DNA of 64,000 nucleotides from Alicyclobacillus sp. SP_1 (GCF_024706985.1 NZ_JAMCCX010000015.1:1-64000), one strand, 5' to 3'; positions 27,714-39,910 are shown, counted from the stretch's first letter. Made by a program: numbers and translations. The notes: a model not told the origin generated them from the sequence alone.

Positions 27714-28211
27714 TTAACCTTGAATTTCCTCCACCGTCTTACCGCGCAAACGCGCTACCTCTTCTGCTCGTTTCAATTGGCGCAGCGCCTGCAATGTGGC
27801 GTGCACCATGTTGATTGGGTTTGCGGACCCAAGCGATTTGGTGACAATATCTTTCACTCCGGCCAACTCCAAAACGGCGCGAGCAGGCCCACCGGCAATC
27901 ACGCCGCTTCCTTCCGGAGCGGGTTTAATCAAAACTTGCCCTGCACCAAAGTGACCGAGAGACTCATGCGGAATACTCGTACGCTTCATCGGCACATGAA
28001 TTAAATTCTTCTTGGCGTCTTCGACGCCTTTTCGAATAGCATCTGGAACCTCTTGTGCTTTACCTAGACCGGCGCCCACATGTCCATTCCCATCGCCGAC
28101 TACAACAAGTGCGGAGAACGAAAACCGACGACCACCTTTGACGACTTTTGCCACACGGTTGACGGAAACCACGCGTTCCGACAGTTCTAACTGACTTGGA
28201 TCGATTCGCAC
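27714..28211 (-). CDS. rpsE: 30S ribosomal protein S5 (uS5)
   Basis: The 165-residue protein begins (M)[19 protein letters not shown] and has the S5 signature [17 protein letters not shown]. The frame is open 35 codons upstream into rplR, but the GTG at 28211 has AGGTAGG at good distance and aligns with the family start. Confidence 0.97.
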   Translation of the reverse strand: MRIDPSQLELSERVVSVNRVAKVVKGGRRFSFSALVVVGDGNGHVGAGLGKAQEVPDAIRKGVEDAKKNLIHVPMKRTSIPHESLGHFGAGQVLIKPAPEGSGVIAGGPARAVLELAGVKDIVTKSLGSANPINMVHATLQALRQLKRAEEVARLRGKTVEEIQG

Positions 28212-28230
28212 ACTGGCACCTACCTTTCTT

Positions 28231-28596
28231 TTAGAATTCCAGCCCTGCTTCTCTCGCTGCATCTGCGAGCGCTTGAACGCGGCCATGATAGAGATATCCG
28301 CCGCGGTCGAAAACAACCGCCGTTACTCCCTTTGCCTTTGCACGCTCCGCCACTAAGCGACCGATTTTCTTCGCAGCTTCAACCGTTCCACCATTCGCTT
28401 GACCATCGCGCAATTCTTTATCCAAGCTGGACGCACTCACCAGCGTGACACCCGTCACGTCGTCGATCACTTGTGCGTAGATGTGCTTGTTGGACCGAAA
28501 CACGTTCAAGCGCGGCCGCTGAGTTGTCCCAGACACTTTCGCTCGAACTCGAATGTGCCGCCGTTGGCGTGCCTCATTGCGATTTTCCTTTGTAAT
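28231..28596 (-). CDS. rplR: 50S ribosomal protein L18 (uL18)
   Basis: The 121-residue protein has [18 protein letters not shown] and the terminal [19 protein letters not shown], and binds 5S rRNA. TTG at 28596 is preceded by AAGGAGG at 7 bases and gives the family start [14 protein letters not shown]; an earlier ATG lies in the ribosome site. Confidence 0.97.
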   Translation of the reverse strand: MTKENRNEARQRRHIRVRAKVSGTTQRPRLNVFRSNKHIYAQVIDDVTGVTLVSASSLDKELRDGQANGGTVEAAKKIGRLVAERAKAKGVTAVVFDRGGYLYHGRVQALADAAREAGLEF

Positions 28597-28625
28597 CAAA
28601 GGAACCCCTCCTTCCAATCAGGACA

Positions 28626-29165
28626 TTACTTCTTACCAGTCTTACCAACCTTGCGGCGAACAACCTCGTTCTCATAGCGGATACCCTTACCCTTGTACGG
28701 CTCAGGACGACGCAAGTCACGAACCTTTGCCGCATACTCGCCAACCAATTCTTTATTGATACCCCGAACAAGAAGCTTTGTTTGGGTAGGAACCTCTACT
28801 TCGATACCCTCTACCGTCGGCAATTCGACAGGATGGGAGAAACCGAGGGAAAGCGTTACTTTGTTGCCTGACTTGGCGGCGCGATATCCGACACCGACTA
28901 AGTCGAGCCCCTTAGTGTATCCTTCCGTCACACCTTGTATCATATTGTAGACCACACTGCGCGTCGTGCCATGCAGACTGCGATGCACTTTTTCATCGGA
29001 TGGTCTTTCCACTACAACCTGCCCGTCCGAAACCACTAATTTCATGTCCGGATGAATATTGCGGGACAACGTCCCCTTTGGTCCGCTCACGCTCACCAAA
29101 GTGCCATTCACGGTGAATTCTACACCTTGCGGCAGCGGAATTGGTTTTCTACCGATACGAGACAT
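28626..29165 (-). CDS. rplF: 50S ribosomal protein L6 (uL6)
   Basis: The 179-residue protein begins [12 protein letters not shown] and has the L6 signature [14 protein letters not shown] near the C-terminus. ATG 29165 has a GAGAGGAGG site; an ATG-like start three codons upstream is too close to it. Confidence 0.98.
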   Translation of the reverse strand: MSRIGRKPIPLPQGVEFTVNGTLVSVSGPKGTLSRNIHPDMKLVVSDGQVVVERPSDEKVHRSLHGTTRSVVYNMIQGVTEGYTKGLDLVGVGYRAAKSGNKVTLSLGFSHPVELPTVEGIEVEVPTQTKLLVRGINKELVGEYAAKVRDLRRPEPYKGKGIRYENEVVRRKVGKTGKK

Positions 29166-29192
29166 CCGTCTCAACCTCCTCTCCTTGCGACA

Positions 29193-29591
29193 TTACCAAA
29201 TGTAGCACAGCACTTCGCCGCCAACACCGTTTCTACGCGCCTCTTTGTCGGTCATGACACCACGGGATGTCGACAAAATGGCGATTCCAAGTCCGCCCAG
29301 GACGCGCGGTATATTGTCATGATTCACGTACACACGAAGGCCCGGCTTGGAAATACGCTTCAAACCAGTAATCACTCGTTCTTGCGCTTTGCCGTACTTT
29401 AAAAAGACACGAATAACACCCTGCTTTTCGTCACTGATAAACTCGGCGTCGCGAATGAAACCCTCATTTTTCAAGATTTCAGCGATGGACCGTTTAATGT
29501 TTGAACCTGGGACTTCCACTTTTTCATGACCGACCTGATTCGCATTACGAATGCGAGTGAGCATGTCGGCGATTGGATCGCTCACAACCAT
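29193..29591 (-). CDS. rpsH: 30S ribosomal protein S8 (uS8)
   Basis: The 132-residue protein begins [17 protein letters not shown] and ends with [26 protein letters not shown], typical of S8. It follows rpsN by 30 bases in the spc operon. Confidence 0.98.
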   Translation of the reverse strand: MVVSDPIADMLTRIRNANQVGHEKVEVPGSNIKRSIAEILKNEGFIRDAEFISDEKQGVIRVFLKYGKAQERVITGLKRISKPGLRVYVNHDNIPRVLGGLGIAILSTSRGVMTDKEARRNGVGGEVLCYIW

Positions 29592-29621
29592 CTTTCGTAA
29601 ACCTCCTTCCTGTTCAACAAC

Positions 29622-29807
29622 TTACCAGCTAGCCTTGCGAACACCAGGCAACTGACCCTTATGCGCAAGATTTCGGAAGCAAATCCGGCAGACACCGAAT
29701 TTGCGAAGTACTGAATGCGGACGACCACAGACGCGACACCGTGTATACGCCTGAGTACTAAACTTGGGTTTGCGTTGAGATTTCACAATCATGGACGTCT
29801 TCGCCAT
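29622..29807 (-). CDS. rpsN: 30S ribosomal protein S14 type Z (uS14)
   Basis: A 61-residue zinc-binding S14 with [20 protein letters not shown] (two CxxC pairs) and the terminal PGVRKASW. It is the short form used by Firmicutes in the spc operon. Confidence 0.98.
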   Translation of the reverse strand: MAKTSMIVKSQRKPKFSTQAYTRCRVCGRPHSVLRKFGVCRICFRNLAHKGQLPGVRKASW

Positions 29808-29837
29808 GAACTCGCCCTCCTCTCCGTGTGAATCGAC

Positions 29838-30380
29838 TTATGACTGACGGAACGGCATTCCCAACACTGTCAACAAAGCTCTGGCTTCCTCATCAGAAGG
29901 TGCAGTGGTTACAACCACAATTTCCAGACCGCGCACTTTATCGACTTTGTCGTAGTCAATTTCCGGAAAGATCAACTGTTCGCGGAGTCCCAAAGTATAG
30001 TTACCGCGACCATCAAATGCGCGTGGTGATACTCCACGGAAGTCTCGAACGCGAGGTAAGGCCACGTTCACCAGCTTGTCTAGGAACTCGTACATCCGAT
30101 CTCCGCGCAGCGTCACCTTCGTACCAATCGGCATCCCTTGGCGCAAGCGAAACTGAGCAATGGACTTTTTCGCCCGCGTCACAACTGGCTTCTGCCCTGA
30201 GATGAGCGTTAAATCTCCCACGGCAGCGTCAATGATTTTTGGGTTCTGAGTGGCTTCACCCAAGCCCATATTAATAACGACTTTCTCTACACGAGGCACT
30301 TGCATGATGGTCGTGTAATTGAATTGCTTCATGAGTTCCGGTACAGCTTGACTTGTATATCGATCCCGCAGACGGGCCAT
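29838..30380 (-). CDS. rplE: 50S ribosomal protein L5 (uL5)
   Basis: The 180-residue protein begins [20 protein letters not shown] and has the L5 signature [13 protein letters not shown] and [12 protein letters not shown] 30380 follows GGGAGG at 7 bases; an earlier in-frame start lies inside that site. Confidence 0.98.
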   Translation of the reverse strand: MARLRDRYTSQAVPELMKQFNYTTIMQVPRVEKVVINMGLGEATQNPKIIDAAVGDLTLISGQKPVVTRAKKSIAQFRLRQGMPIGTKVTLRGDRMYEFLDKLVNVALPRVRDFRGVSPRAFDGRGNYTLGLREQLIFPEIDYDKVDKVRGLEIVVVTTAPSDEEARALLTVLGMPFRQS

Positions 30381-30406
30381 CTTGAAACCTCCCTTCACCT
30401 GGCTAC

Positions 30407-30727
30407 TCAGTCAATCACTTCGCCAGACTTTTTCGCATATCTTACTTTCGTTCCGTCTTCCAAAAACTTGTGTCCTATCCGGGTCGCTTTGCCACTTTTC
30501 GGGTCAACCAATGCGACATTCGACGCGTGAATGGACGCCTCTTTTTCAATAATCCCGCCGTCCGGGTTATTCTGATTGGGCTTCGTATGGCGTTTGACCA
30601 CCTGAACGCCCTCCACAATCACGCGGTTTTCTTTGGGTAGTACAGCCAATACCTGCCCCACCGACCCTTTGTTCTTACCCGCAATGACTATGACTTTATC
30701 GCCTTTCTTGACAAACATTTTCGGCAA
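30407..30727 (-). CDS. rplX: 50S ribosomal protein L24 (uL24)
   Basis: The protein has the KOW motif [19 protein letters not shown] at the N-terminus and ends KKSGEVID. I take TTG 30727, 8 bases after AGGAGG (106 residues); ATG 30718, which aligns with the Bacillus start, is 17 bases away and is the alternative. Confidence 0.95.
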   Translation of the reverse strand: MPKMFVKKGDKVIVIAGKNKGSVGQVLAVLPKENRVIVEGVQVVKRHTKPNQNNPDGGIIEKEASIHASNVALVDPKSGKATRIGHKFLEDGTKVRYAKKSGEVID

Positions 30728-30758
30728 TCTTGCCACCTCCTCTTCGCGTCACTCCGAC

Positions 30759-31127
30759 TCACAGCACTTCGGGCGCCAGGGAGATGATTTTCATGAAATC
30801 ACGCTCGCGCAATTCCCGCGCCACAGGGCCAAAGATACGAGTACCACGTGGACTTTTGTCATCACGAATGATGACTGCTGCATTCTCATCAAAACGAATG
30901 TGCGATCCGTCATTTCGGCGCAACCCTCGGCGGGTACGGACCACCACCGCCTTGACTACATCGCCTTTCTTGACAACGCCTCCTGGTGTTGCACTCTTGA
31001 CAGAGGCTACGATGACGTCACCAATATTGGCAGTCTTGCGATTCGATCCTCCGAGCACACGAAAGCACATGATCTCCTTCGCTCCGGAGTTGTCAGCGAC
31101 CAACAGCCGCGTTTGCGGTTGAATCAC
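30759..31127 (-). CDS. rplN: 50S ribosomal protein L14 (uL14)
   Basis: The 122-residue protein begins [18 protein letters not shown] and has the L14 signature [19 protein letters not shown]. Length and motifs are standard. It lies between rpsQ and rplX. Confidence 0.99.
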   Translation of the reverse strand: MIQPQTRLLVADNSGAKEIMCFRVLGGSNRKTANIGDVIVASVKSATPGGVVKKGDVVKAVVVRTRRGLRRNDGSHIRFDENAAVIIRDDKSPRGTRIFGPVARELRERDFMKIISLAPEVL

Positions 31128-31157
31128 AACTTTCCCCTCCTCTCAAAAGCAATTCGC

Positions 31158-31418
31158 TCAAATAACGACAGCCTTCTCGACAATCTCGACGAGTCTCCAG
31201 CGTTTTTCTTTAGAAAGCGGGCGAGTCTCCATAATCCGGACTGTGTCGCCGATTTTTGCCTCATTGTGTTCGTCATGCGCTTTGAATTTCTTCGTGCGGC
31301 GAATGGTCTTTCCATAGAGACGATGCTTGATGTTCTCCTCTACGGCTACAACGATGGTCTTCTCCATTTTGTCACTGACAACCTTGCCAACTCGCACCTT
31401 GCGATAATTCCGTTCCAA
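31158..31418 (-). CDS. rpsQ: 30S ribosomal protein S17 (uS17)
   Basis: The 86-residue protein begins [20 protein letters not shown] and has [20 protein letters not shown]. The start is TTG, 8 bases after GAGGAGG. It lies 17 bases after rpmC. Confidence 0.97.
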   Translation of the reverse strand: MERNYRKVRVGKVVSDKMEKTIVVAVEENIKHRLYGKTIRRTKKFKAHDEHNEAKIGDTVRIMETRPLSKEKRWRLVEIVEKAVVI

Positions 31419-31435
31419 CCAGGATTCCTCCTCTC

Positions 31436-31633
31436 TCAGCTGATGCCGAGCTCCCGCTGCCGCAATATGGTCTTCGCGCGAGCAATGTCCTTTCGAACCT
31501 GACGAATCCGCGTCGGATTCTCCAATTGCCCTGTGGCGTGCTGGAAGCGCAGGTTGAACAATTCATCTTTCAATTGATCGACGCGACCGACAATCTCATC
31601 ACTGCTCAGTTCACGGAAATCCTTAGCTTTCAT
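31436..31633 (-). CDS. rpmC: 50S ribosomal protein L29 (uL29)
   Basis: The 65-residue protein [20 protein letters not shown] has the L29 helical hairpin ending [15 protein letters not shown] 31633 overlaps the rplP stop by 11 bases; the frame is open 48 codons upstream inside rplP, but that part is not L29. Confidence 0.97.
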   Translation of the reverse strand: MKAKDFRELSSDEIVGRVDQLKDELFNLRFQHATGQLENPTRIRQVRKDIARAKTILRQRELGIS

Positions 31634-32057
31634 CAGATTCACCACCCTCTTGACCACGAACAATAAATTTCGTCTTGATAGGCAGCTTATGTGCGGCCAG
31701 ACGCATAGCTTCACGCGCTGTTTCCTCTGAAACGCCAGCAATCTCGAAAAGAATGCGGCCAGGCTTAACCACTGCAACCCACTTTTCTGGCGAACCTTTG
31801 CCGCTACCCATACGGGTCTCCGCTGGCTTTTGGGTTACGGGCTTACTCGGAAAGATCTTTATCCAAACCTTTCCGCCACGACGCATGTAACGGGTCATCG
31901 CGATACGAGCGGACTCGATTTGCCGGTTGGTGATCCAAGCTGGCTCGAGAGCCTGTAACCCGAATTCGCCAAACGCGACCTCGTTGCCACCTTTTGAAGC
32001 ACCCGTCATGCGCCCGCGATGTTCTTTGCGGTGCTTGACCCGCTTTGGCATCAACAT
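31623..32057 (-). CDS. rplP: 50S ribosomal protein L16 (uL16)
   Basis: The 144-residue protein begins [17 protein letters not shown] and has the L16 signatures [19 protein letters not shown] and [14 protein letters not shown]. It starts two bases after the rpsC stop. Confidence 0.98.
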   Translation of the reverse strand: MLMPKRVKHRKEHRGRMTGASKGGNEVAFGEFGLQALEPAWITNRQIESARIAMTRYMRRGGKVWIKIFPSKPVTQKPAETRMGSGKGSPEKWVAVVKPGRILFEIAGVSEETAREAMRLAAHKLPIKTKFIVRGQEGGESDES

Positions 32058-32059
32058 GA

Positions 32060-32725
32060 TTAGTTACCCCCTTCTTCGGCGCCCTTTCTCGTCCGTTGCG
32101 GGAGAATTTCGCCACGGTATATCCACACTTTTACTCCAATGCGACCATAGGTCGTGTGCGCCTCAGACAGAGCGTAGTCAATGTCCGCACGCAGGGTGTG
32201 CAACGGAACAGTACCTTCCGCATAGCCCTCCGTGCGGGCAATTTCCGCGCCTCCCAAGCGACCGGACACCTGAACACGGATCCCTTTGGCCCCAGAGCGC
32301 ATACTGCGCTGGATGGCTTGCTTCAGCGCGCGGCGAAATGAAACTCTTCGAACGAGTTGGCTAGCAATGTTGTCAGCCACCAATTGAGCGAATAGGTCTG
32401 GATTTTTGATTTCCGAAATCGAGATGTGAACACGTTTACCAGTGAGATGACTCAACTGATTTCGCAAATTATCGACTTCCGTGCCGCCCTTGCCAATCAC
32501 CATGCCTGGTTTCGCTGTGTGAACAGTCACATTCAAGCGATTTGCGGCGCGTTCAATGTCAACACTCGCCACAGCTGCGTCGCGGAGGCGACGGAACACA
32601 TATTTGCGAATCTCAATGTCTTCATGAAGCAAATCCTGGTAGTCTTTCTTATTCGCAAACCATTTGGACTCCCAGTCGCGAATGATGCCAATACGCATTC
32701 CTACGGGGTTGATCTTTTGACCCAT
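32060..32725 (-). CDS. rpsC: 30S ribosomal protein S3 (uS3)
   Basis: The 221-residue protein has [14 protein letters not shown], a type II KH domain with [15 protein letters not shown], and the S3 signature [20 protein letters not shown]. It forms the mRNA entry helicase site with S4 and S5. It follows rplV by 6 bases. Confidence 0.99.
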   Translation of the reverse strand: MGQKINPVGMRIGIIRDWESKWFANKKDYQDLLHEDIEIRKYVFRRLRDAAVASVDIERAANRLNVTVHTAKPGMVIGKGGTEVDNLRNQLSHLTGKRVHISISEIKNPDLFAQLVADNIASQLVRRVSFRRALKQAIQRSMRSGAKGIRVQVSGRLGGAEIARTEGYAEGTVPLHTLRADIDYALSEAHTTYGRIGVKVWIYRGEILPQRTRKGAEEGGN

Positions 32726-32731
32726 GAACTC

Positions 32732-33079
32732 TTATCCCTCCCTTTCGGCAACCACGACAGTGACATGGCTCGTGCGCTTCAAGATACTGTAGGCGCGGCC
32801 TTGAGCGCGTGGATGGAAACGTTTCAATGTGGGGCCTTCGTCAACATAGATTTCCTTCACGAACAATCGCTCGCTGTCCATGTTGTGATTGTTCTCAGCG
32901 TTTGCCACGGCCGATTTGACCACTTTAGCCACCACCGGAGACGCACCTCGTGGCGTGAACTCGAGAATCGCCAGAGCTTCGCGAATGTTCTTCCCCCGAA
33001 TCAGGTCGACTACAAGACGAACTTTACGCGGCGCAATACGAATATACTTAGCAACCGCTCGTGTCTGTGTCATTTCCAC
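32732..33079 (-). CDS. rplV: 50S ribosomal protein L22 (uL22)
   Basis: The 115-residue protein has [23 protein letters not shown], the macrolide-relevant hairpin ([18 protein letters not shown]) and ends VVAEREG. GTG 33079 lies 6 bases after GGAGGG; an ATG two codons later is possible. Confidence 0.98.
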   Translation of the reverse strand: MEMTQTRAVAKYIRIAPRKVRLVVDLIRGKNIREALAILEFTPRGASPVVAKVVKSAVANAENNHNMDSERLFVKEIYVDEGPTLKRFHPRAQGRAYSILKRTSHVTVVVAEREG

Positions 33080-33108
33080 GGAACTCCCTCCTTTCTTGTG
33101 CCATTCAA

Positions 33109-33390
33109 TTACCTCGAACGAGAAGCCTTCTCGTCGCCAGCGTGACCCTTAAACGTGCGTGTTGGCGCAAATTCACCCAACTTGTGGCCCACCATGTCCT
33201 CAGACACATACACCGGCACATGCTTACGACCATCGTGCACAGCAAAGGTATGTCCTACAAACTGTGGAAAAATCGTCGAACGGCGCGACCAAGTCTTAAT
33301 GACTTTCTTCTCGCCACTACTGTTCTGAGTCTCCACCTTCTTCATCAGGTGACCGTCACAGAAAGGACCTTTTTTTAAAGAACGTCCCAT
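33109..33390 (-). CDS. rpsS: 30S ribosomal protein S19 (uS19)
   Basis: The 93-residue protein begins [19 protein letters not shown] and has the S19 signature [17 protein letters not shown]. The frame opens 7 codons upstream within the GGAAGGAGG ribosome site, so ATG 33390 is the start. Confidence 0.98.
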   Translation of the reverse strand: MGRSLKKGPFCDGHLMKKVETQNSSGEKKVIKTWSRRSTIFPQFVGHTFAVHDGRKHVPVYVSEDMVGHKLGEFAPTRTFKGHAGDEKASRSR

Positions 33391-33444
33391 AAAACTCGAA
33401 CCTCCTTCCAAACTCCGGCCCCCATACAGCCGGTCGATGGCACT

Positions 33445-34275
33445 TTACTTCTTGCGGCGGCGCACAATATACTTGTCCGTCCGGTGATTCTTTTTGCGAG
33501 TTTTCTTACCCAGCGTTGGCTTTCCCCAAGGAGACATAGGCGACTTGCGTCCAATCGGCGCTCGGCCTTCGCCACCACCATGAGGATGGTCTACCGGGTT
33601 CATGACCAAGCCGCGAACCGTAGGACGTTTGCCCATCCAGCGCGACCGCCCAGCCTTACCGATGTTGATATTTTCATGGTCTAAGTTCCCGACCTGCCCA
33701 ATCGTAGCTCGGCACTCCATGCGTACCAAACGGACCTCGCCGGACGTAAGACGAATTTGAGCATAGGCACCTTCTTTGGCCATCAACTGCGCCGAAGCTC
33801 CGGCAGCACGCACCAGTTGCCCGCCTTTGCCCGGTTTCAATTCGACGTTATGAATGACCGTTCCGACCGGAATGTTAGCAATCGGCAAAGCATTACCCAC
33901 TCGAATATCCGCACCCGGACCAGAAACGACAACATCACCGACTTTTATACCGTGCGGGGCGATAATGTAGCGCTTCTCTCCATCCGCATAGTGCAACAGA
34001 GCAATGCGAGACGAGCGATTCGGGTCGTATTCAATCGTTGCTACCTTTGCGGGTATACCGTCTTTTAATCGCTTGAAGTCGATAATTCGGTACTGGCGTT
34101 TATGTCCGCCCCCTTGATGCCGAACCGTTATCTTTCCCTGATGATTGCGCCCGGCCCGCCGATGCAGCGGAGCCAACAATGATTTTTCAGGTTTGTCCGT
34201 TGTCAACTCCTCGAACGTGGAAACGGACATGAAACGGCGGCCCGGGGAGGTTGGACGATACTTTTTAATAGCCAT
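33445..34275 (-). CDS. rplB: 50S ribosomal protein L2 (uL2)
   Basis: The 276-residue protein has the peptidyl-transferase-related [16 protein letters not shown] equivalent ([19 protein letters not shown]) with the conserved His and ends in the basic [15 protein letters not shown]. It follows rplW by 32 bases. Confidence 0.99.
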   Translation of the reverse strand: MAIKKYRPTSPGRRFMSVSTFEELTTDKPEKSLLAPLHRRAGRNHQGKITVRHQGGGHKRQYRIIDFKRLKDGIPAKVATIEYDPNRSSRIALLHYADGEKRYIIAPHGIKVGDVVVSGPGADIRVGNALPIANIPVGTVIHNVELKPGKGGQLVRAAGASAQLMAKEGAYAQIRLTSGEVRLVRMECRATIGQVGNLDHENINIGKAGRSRWMGKRPTVRGLVMNPVDHPHGGGEGRAPIGRKSPMSPWGKPTLGKKTRKKNHRTDKYIVRRRKK

Positions 34276-34307
34276 TGACCAACATCCTCCTACCTAAATT
34301 GCCAAAA

Positions 34308-34595
34308 TCAGTTCTCGCCAAATATCTCAATACCCTTAGATTCCGGAGTCAATGCGACGATTGCTTTTTTCTTTTCAGGCGTCATGCCGACATAGCGACC
34401 CACACGCTTCTTCTTACCAGGCGTACGCATCGTGTGAACAGATGCGACTTTAACGCCGAAAATTTTTTCAACAGCTTGACGAATCTCAATTTTATTGGCG
34501 CGCTTATCGACTTCGAACACGTATTTATTGTCCTCCATCATCGCGGTAGACGCCTCTGTGATAATTGGGCGCTTGATGACATCACGCGGATCCAC
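34308..34595 (-). CDS. rplW: 50S ribosomal protein L23 (uL23)
   Basis: The 95-residue protein begins [16 protein letters not shown] and forms the exit-tunnel rim site for trigger factor and SRP. The GTG start shares one base with the rplD stop (TAGTG), so the two are translationally coupled. Confidence 0.98.
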   Translation of the reverse strand: MDPRDVIKRPIITEASTAMMEDNKYVFEVDKRANKIEIRQAVEKIFGVKVASVHTMRTPGKKKRVGRYVGMTPEKKKAIVALTPESKGIEIFGEN

Positions 34596-35215
34596 TACGC
34601 GAACACCTCCTGAACTTTAAGCACGGCGTCCTTGGTCAACACAACATGATCGTAGTGAAGAAGGTCGTACACATTGACCCCATTGGCACCTACGTATTTG
34701 ACACCTTGGAGGTTACGCGCCGACAACATGACGTCCTCTTCGCGCTCAGCATCGACTACCAAAACTCGATTGAGGTCGAATTTCTGTAACAACGTGACCA
34801 TGTGTTTCGTCTTGATGTTCGGAACGGAAAGTTGATCAAGCAACACCACTTTACCTTCGCCCACTTTCGTCGACAAGGCACTGTACAGCGCCAAGCGGCG
34901 AACCTTCTTAGGTAGGCGGTAGTGGTAATCCCGCGGCTTGGGGCCGAAGACCACGCCCCCACCCTTCCACTGTGGAGCGCGGATACTGCCTTGACGGGCG
35001 CGACCCGTACCTTTTTGACGCCACGGCTTCCGACCGCCGCCAGATACTTCAGAACGCCCTTTGACTTTATGAGTACCGCGGCGCTGACCCGCCAAGTACA
35101 TAAGAACGACGTCATGCATCAAATCGGGTCGTACCGACGCAGCAAACACGCGGTCGCTCAATTCCATTTCGTCCACTTGTTCGCCGGACATATTGTAAAC
35201 AGGTAACTTCGGCAC
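34595..35215 (-). CDS. rplD: 50S ribosomal protein L4 (uL4)
   Basis: The 206-residue protein has the long tunnel loop [20 protein letters not shown] and the L4 core [14 protein letters not shown]. It lies between rplC and rplW; the start has AAAGGAGG upstream. Confidence 0.98.
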   Translation of the reverse strand: MPKLPVYNMSGEQVDEMELSDRVFAASVRPDLMHDVVLMYLAGQRRGTHKVKGRSEVSGGGRKPWRQKGTGRARQGSIRAPQWKGGGVVFGPKPRDYHYRLPKKVRRLALYSALSTKVGEGKVVLLDQLSVPNIKTKHMVTLLQKFDLNRVLVVDAEREEDVMLSARNLQGVKYVGANGVNVYDLLHYDHVVLTKDAVLKVQEVFA

Positions 35216-35238
35216 AGAGTTTCCTCCTTTCTAATTGA

Positions 35239-35871
35239 TTATTTCCCGTCGGACTTAATCGCGGAACGCACTGTCACGTAGGAGTTTTTCGGGCCTGGTA
35301 CCGAACCCTTGATAAGCAGCAAATTGCGCTCGGCATCTACTTTGACCACTTCGAGATTTTGAACTGTAACTCTTTCAGCACCCATGCGGCCAGCCATGGT
35401 TTGACCTTTGAACACGCGGTTGGCAGCAATCGAACCTAGCGAACCGACTCCCCGGTGATATTTGCTACCATGAGCCATCGGGCCGCGGGATTGATTGTGA
35501 CGCTTTACTGGACCTGCAGTACCTTTGCCCTTGGAGACACCAATGACATCTACGAGTTCGCCCGACTGAAAGACATCCGCCTTTAACTGCTGGCCGAGTT
35601 GATACCCAGAGATATCCACCCCGCGAAATTCGCGAACATAACGCTTCGCAGCCGTATTTGCTTTTTGCGCGTGCCCCTGTTCAGCTTTCGTGGAGCGGCT
35701 CAGCTTCTTGTCTGAAAAGCCAAGTTGCACTGCTTCATAACCGTCAGTTCCCTTGTTCTTGACCTGCAACACCGCACACGGCCCAGCCTCAATGACAGTG
35801 ACCGGCACGACTGTGCCATCTTCCGTAAAGACCTGAGTCATACCAAGCTTACGGCCTAAAATACCTTTCAC
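35239..35871 (-). CDS. rplC: 50S ribosomal protein L3 (uL3)
   Basis: The 210-residue protein begins (M)[14 protein letters not shown] and has the peptidyl-transferase-approaching loop [23 protein letters not shown] 35871 is 6-7 bases from GGAGGAGGT; the frame is open 18 codons upstream but those residues are not L3. Confidence 0.98.
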   Translation of the reverse strand: MKGILGRKLGMTQVFTEDGTVVPVTVIEAGPCAVLQVKNKGTDGYEAVQLGFSDKKLSRSTKAEQGHAQKANTAAKRYVREFRGVDISGYQLGQQLKADVFQSGELVDVIGVSKGKGTAGPVKRHNQSRGPMAHGSKYHRGVGSLGSIAANRVFKGQTMAGRMGAERVTVQNLEVVKVDAERNLLLIKGSVPGPKNSYVTVRSAIKSDGK

Positions 35872-35921
35872 GCGCGCACCTCCTCCGAAAACCATCGTTA
35901 ACCATTTCCCTGAACAGAAAA

Positions 35922-36230
35922 TCAAAGTTTGATCTCGATATCAACACCGGACGGCAAGTCCAATCTCATCAAGGAATCGACCGTTTGTGATGTCGGATTC
36001 AAAATATCAATGAGGCGCTTGTGAGTGCGCATCTCGAACTGCTCCCGTGAATCTTTGTACTTATGCGGAGCTCGCAGAATTGTAAAGACTGACCGCTCCG
36101 TCGGAAGCGGAATAGGCCCGGCTACGTGTGCACCAGAACGCTTGGCCGTCTCCACAATTCGCTCAGCGGACTGGTCAAGAATCTGATGGTCATACGCTTT
36201 CAAACGGATACGGATCTTTTGATTCGCCAT
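35922..36230 (-). CDS. rpsJ: 30S ribosomal protein S10 (uS10, NusE)
   Basis: The 102-residue protein [20 protein letters not shown] is a standard S10, with [20 protein letters not shown]. It is the first gene of the superoperon, with a ribosome site of GGGGGGA type and a 160-base leader behind a strong promoter. Confidence 0.99.
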   Translation of the reverse strand: MANQKIRIRLKAYDHQILDQSAERIVETAKRSGAHVAGPIPLPTERSVFTILRAPHKYKDSREQFEMRTHKRLIDILNPTSQTVDSLMRLDLPSGVDIEIKL

Positions 36231-36397
36231 ATGTTTCCCCCCTCGCTGTACGGGCTTTGACAGTGTCTCGCGGACACCAGTCGACAGTCGCCCAATGAAT
36301 TGGACATACTCTGCAGAAATTTCCTCAGCGGTGCCTCATATGGCGAAAGCACATAAGCAACCTTCTGCCTCATCGCTGTCAGAGACCAACGTTCGAT

Positions 36398-36426
36398 ATT
36401 ATACTAGAAGAGTCGGCAAAGCACAA
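36398..36426 (-). promoter_or_regulatory. Sigma-A-type promoter of the S10/spc/alpha superoperon
   Basis: On the minus strand TTGTGC (36426-36421), a 17-base spacer and a perfect TATAAT (36403-36398) form a strong vegetative promoter. The predicted leader to rpsJ is about 160 bases; I see no known regulatory RNA in it. Confidence 0.8.
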
Positions 36427-36490
36427 GAAAATCTTTTCGGCAGCATGTATGACGACAGCCAAGGGTGTCGGGAAAGTCGGGAAGGCACTA

Positions 36491-36523
36491 AAAAAGCAGA
36501 GGAACCACAGTGGTTCCTCTGCT
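36491..36523 (-). terminator. Rho-independent terminator of the str operon (after tuf)
   Basis: A 14-base stem (AGCAGAGGAACCAC at 36495-36508 with 36510-36523) has a very tight loop and is followed on the minus strand by five Ts. It lies about 60 bases after the tuf stop and isolates the str transcript from the S10 promoter. Confidence 0.9.
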
Positions 36524-36585
36524 AACGGGACTTCAAGCGACGGGCAGCACGCTTCCTAAACGCTAGCTAACTCCGTCTTGTCAAC

Positions 36586-37773
36586 TCACTTCTTAATGGA
36601 AGCCACGACGCCCGCGCCGACCGTGCGACCACCTTCGCGAATAGCGAAGCGGGTTCCATCTTCCAAAGCAATCGGAGCAATCAATTCCACTTCCATGGTG
36701 ATGTTGTCGCCAGGCATGACCATCTCTGTTCCTTCTGGCAATTCGCAAACACCCGTGACATCGGTTGTCCGGAAGTAGAACTGCGGACGATAGCCGTTGA
36801 AGAACGGCGTATGACGTCCACCTTCTTCTTTGGTCAACACGTACACTTCAGCCTGAAATTTGGTGTGTGGCTTGATGGAGCCCGGCTTAACCAAAACCTG
36901 GCCGCGTTCTACATCCTTACGCTCAACACCGCGAAGCAAGGCACCGATGTTGTCACCAGCTTGCGCCTGGTCGAGCAATTTACGGAACATCTCAATACCG
37001 GTCGCGACAGTTTTGCGGCTGTCTTCAACCAAGCCGACAATCTCGACCTCGTCGCCAACCTTCAACACACCACGCTCCACGCGACCCGTAGCAACTGTAC
37101 CGCGTCCGGTAATGGTGAACACGTCCTCCACCGGCATCAAGAAGGGCTTGTCAGTGTCGCGCTCTGGCGTTGGGATGTAGCTGTCGACCGCTTCCATCAA
37201 TTCTTCAATTTTAGCCACATACGCAGCATCGCCTTCCAAAGCCTTTAACGCAGAGCCGCGAATCACCGGGATGTCGTCGCCAGGGAAGTCATACTCGCTC
37301 AGCAACTCGCGCACTTCCATCTCAACTAATTCCAGAAGTTCCTCGTCATCAACCATGTCGCACTTGTTCAAAAACACAACCAAATGTGGAACGCCCACTT
37401 GACGAGAGAGCAAAATATGCTCGCGAGTCTGCGGCATGGGGCCGTCAGCTGCAGACACCACCAAAATGGCACCATCCATCTGGGCGGCTCCCGTAATCAT
37501 GTTCTTCACGTAGTCGGCATGACCCGGGCAATCGACGTGCGCATAGTGACGAGCATTCGTCTCATACTCGACGTGCGCTGTGTTAATCGTGATACCACGC
37601 TCACGCTCTTCTGGAGCCTTGTCAATCTCGTCGTACTTCTGAGCTTGTGCCTGGCCTTTCGACGCTTGAACACTAGTAATAGCAGCCGTTAAAGTCGTCT
37701 TGCCGTGGTCAACGTGTCCGATGGTACCAACATTCACATGCGGTTTCGAACGATCAAATTTAGCCTTTCCCAT
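36586..37773 (-). CDS. tuf: Elongation factor Tu
   Basis: The 395-residue protein has G-domain motifs [20 protein letters not shown] and NKCDMVDDE and domains 2 and 3 complete to the C-terminal [13 protein letters not shown]-Tu delivers aminoacyl-tRNA. It follows fusA by 19 bases and is the last gene of the str operon. Confidence 0.99.
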   Translation of the reverse strand: MGKAKFDRSKPHVNVGTIGHVDHGKTTLTAAITSVQASKGQAQAQKYDEIDKAPEERERGITINTAHVEYETNARHYAHVDCPGHADYVKNMITGAAQMDGAILVVSAADGPMPQTREHILLSRQVGVPHLVVFLNKCDMVDDEELLELVEMEVRELLSEYDFPGDDIPVIRGSALKALEGDAAYVAKIEELMEAVDSYIPTPERDTDKPFLMPVEDVFTITGRGTVATGRVERGVLKVGDEVEIVGLVEDSRKTVATGIEMFRKLLDQAQAGDNIGALLRGVERKDVERGQVLVKPGSIKPHTKFQAEVYVLTKEEGGRHTPFFNGYRPQFYFRTTDVTGVCELPEGTEMVMPGDNITMEVELIAPIALEDGTRFAIREGGRTVGAGVVASIKK

Positions 37774-37792
37774 TACGCTTCACTCCCTGTTC

Positions 37793-39868
37793 TCATTCGC
37801 CCTTACTTTTGGCGATAATCTCTTGCGCAATTGACTTCGGAACTTCCTCGTAAGCCGCAAGTTCCATTGAATATGTTCCTCGGCCTTGCGTCCTGGAACG
37901 CAAGGACGTCGAGTACCCAAACATCTCGGACAACGGTACGAAGCCCCGAATGACGCGAGCATTTGCACGTTGTTCCATGCCCTCAATTCTTCCGCGACGA
38001 GAGTTGATGTCGCCCATGATATCACCCATGTACTCTTCGGGCACTGTCACTTCCACTTTCATGACAGGCTCGAGTAGAACGGGACCAGCTTTCACCGCGC
38101 CAGCTTTGAGCGCCATGGAACCGGCAATTTTGAACGCCATTTCAGAAGAGTCGACGTCGTGGTAAGAACCATCAAACAACGTGACCTTGACGTCCAACAT
38201 CGGATAACCAGCAATAACACCGTTTCGAAGCGCCTCTTGAATTCCTTCATCGACAGGTGCGATGTATTCCTTCGGCACCACGCCACCGACAATTTTGTTC
38301 TCGAATTGGTAGCCTTGACCACGTTCGAGTGGTTCGAGAATGATTTTAACATGGCCATACTGCCCACGACCACCCGATTGGCGAACGAACTTCCCTTCTT
38401 GCTCAACCCGTTGAGTAATCGTTTCTTTGTAAGCAACCTGCGGACGGCCAACGTTACACTCGACTTTGAACTCACGTTGCAGGCGGTCGACGATGATTTC
38501 AAGGTGCAATTCACCCATGCCCGAAATAATGGTTTGACCCGTCTCTTGGTCCGTATACGTGCGGAAAGTCGGGTCTTCCTCGGTGAGTTTTCCCAGGGCG
38601 ACGCCTAGTTTGTCTTGGTCAGCCTTCGTCTTCGGCTCAATCGATACGGAAATAACCGGGTCCGGAAATTCCATCGATTCCAGGACGACCACTTGCTTCT
38701 CATCACAGAGTGTGTCACCAGTGGTCGTGTCTTTCAGACCGACCGCCGCCGCAATGTCCCCGGCGTACACCTGAGCAATCTCTTCTCGGTGATTTGCATG
38801 CATTTGCAGAATGCGGCCAATACGCTCTCGTTTGCCTTTGGTCGAGTTCAAAACGTACGATCCGCTGCCCAAGACTCCGGAATACACTCGGAAGAATGCG
38901 AGCTTCCCAACAAATGGGTCGGTCATAATTTTAAAGGCAAGTGCGGAGAACGGTTCTTCGTCACTGGAGTGCCGTTCAATTTCCTGCCCTTCCGCCGTCA
39001 CACCCTTAATCGCCGGCACATCTGTAGGCGAAGGGAGGTAGTCAACCACCGCATCCAGCATCGGCTGTACACCCTTATTGCGATAGGAGGAACCACACAG
39101 GACAGGGAAAAGTTGCACAGAGCATGTACCCTTGCGCAGTGCGCGTTTAATTTCAGGAACCGAGACCTCTTCGCCATCCAAATACTTGACCATCAATTCC
39201 TCATCGACCTCAGCACACGCCTCAATGAGTTCTACGCGGTATTTTTCCGCAAGTTCTCGCATGTCATCGGGGATGGCAGCCTGCTCAGAAGTTGTACCGA
39301 GATCATCCGTATAGAGGATGGCTCGATTTTCGACCAAATCCACCATGCCTTTAAAATGGTCCTCCGCGCCGATAGGAAGCTGAATGGGCACCGCCTTGGC
39401 ACCAAGACGAGTCCTCATTTGCTCCACACACATAAGGAAGTCGGCACCAATGATGTCCATTTTGTTCACGTAAGCGATTCGAGGAACGTGGTATTTGTCC
39501 GCTTGACGCCACACAGTCTCAGACTGCGGCTCGACGCCACCTTTTGCATCGAATACGCCACAGGCACCGTCCAGAACACGGAGAGAGCGCTCAACCTCGA
39601 CGGTAAAATCCACGTGCCCTGGTGTATCGATGATATTGATGCGATGTCCGTTCCACTGAGCTGTGGTTGCTGCCGAAGTAATGGTGATGCCACGTTCTTG
39701 CTCCTGCACCATCCAGTCCATTGTGGCCGCACCGTCGTGAACTTCGCCGATTTTGTGAACACGACCCGTATAGAACAAAATTCGTTCTGTCGTCGTCGTT
39801 TTTCCGGCGTCTATGTGCGCAATAATGCCGATATTGCGCGTCTTTTCCAAAGGAAACTGACGGCTCAC
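37793..39868 (-). CDS. fusA: Elongation factor G
   Basis: The 691-residue translocase has [30 protein letters not shown] and [10 protein letters not shown] and the five EF-G domains, ending with [15 protein letters not shown]. It lies between rpsG and tuf. Confidence 0.99.
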   Translation of the reverse strand: MSRQFPLEKTRNIGIIAHIDAGKTTTTERILFYTGRVHKIGEVHDGAATMDWMVQEQERGITITSAATTAQWNGHRINIIDTPGHVDFTVEVERSLRVLDGACGVFDAKGGVEPQSETVWRQADKYHVPRIAYVNKMDIIGADFLMCVEQMRTRLGAKAVPIQLPIGAEDHFKGMVDLVENRAILYTDDLGTTSEQAAIPDDMRELAEKYRVELIEACAEVDEELMVKYLDGEEVSVPEIKRALRKGTCSVQLFPVLCGSSYRNKGVQPMLDAVVDYLPSPTDVPAIKGVTAEGQEIERHSSDEEPFSALAFKIMTDPFVGKLAFFRVYSGVLGSGSYVLNSTKGKRERIGRILQMHANHREEIAQVYAGDIAAAVGLKDTTTGDTLCDEKQVVVLESMEFPDPVISVSIEPKTKADQDKLGVALGKLTEEDPTFRTYTDQETGQTIISGMGELHLEIIVDRLQREFKVECNVGRPQVAYKETITQRVEQEGKFVRQSGGRGQYGHVKIILEPLERGQGYQFENKIVGGVVPKEYIAPVDEGIQEALRNGVIAGYPMLDVKVTLFDGSYHDVDSSEMAFKIAGSMALKAGAVKAGPVLLEPVMKVEVTVPEEYMGDIMGDINSRRGRIEGMEQRANARVIRGFVPLSEMFGYSTSLRSRTQGRGTYSMELAAYEEVPKSIAQEIIAKSKGE

Positions 39869-39910
39869 AGGGCAACCTCCTTGTCTACTTCTAATGTCCT
39901 AGCGATGCTC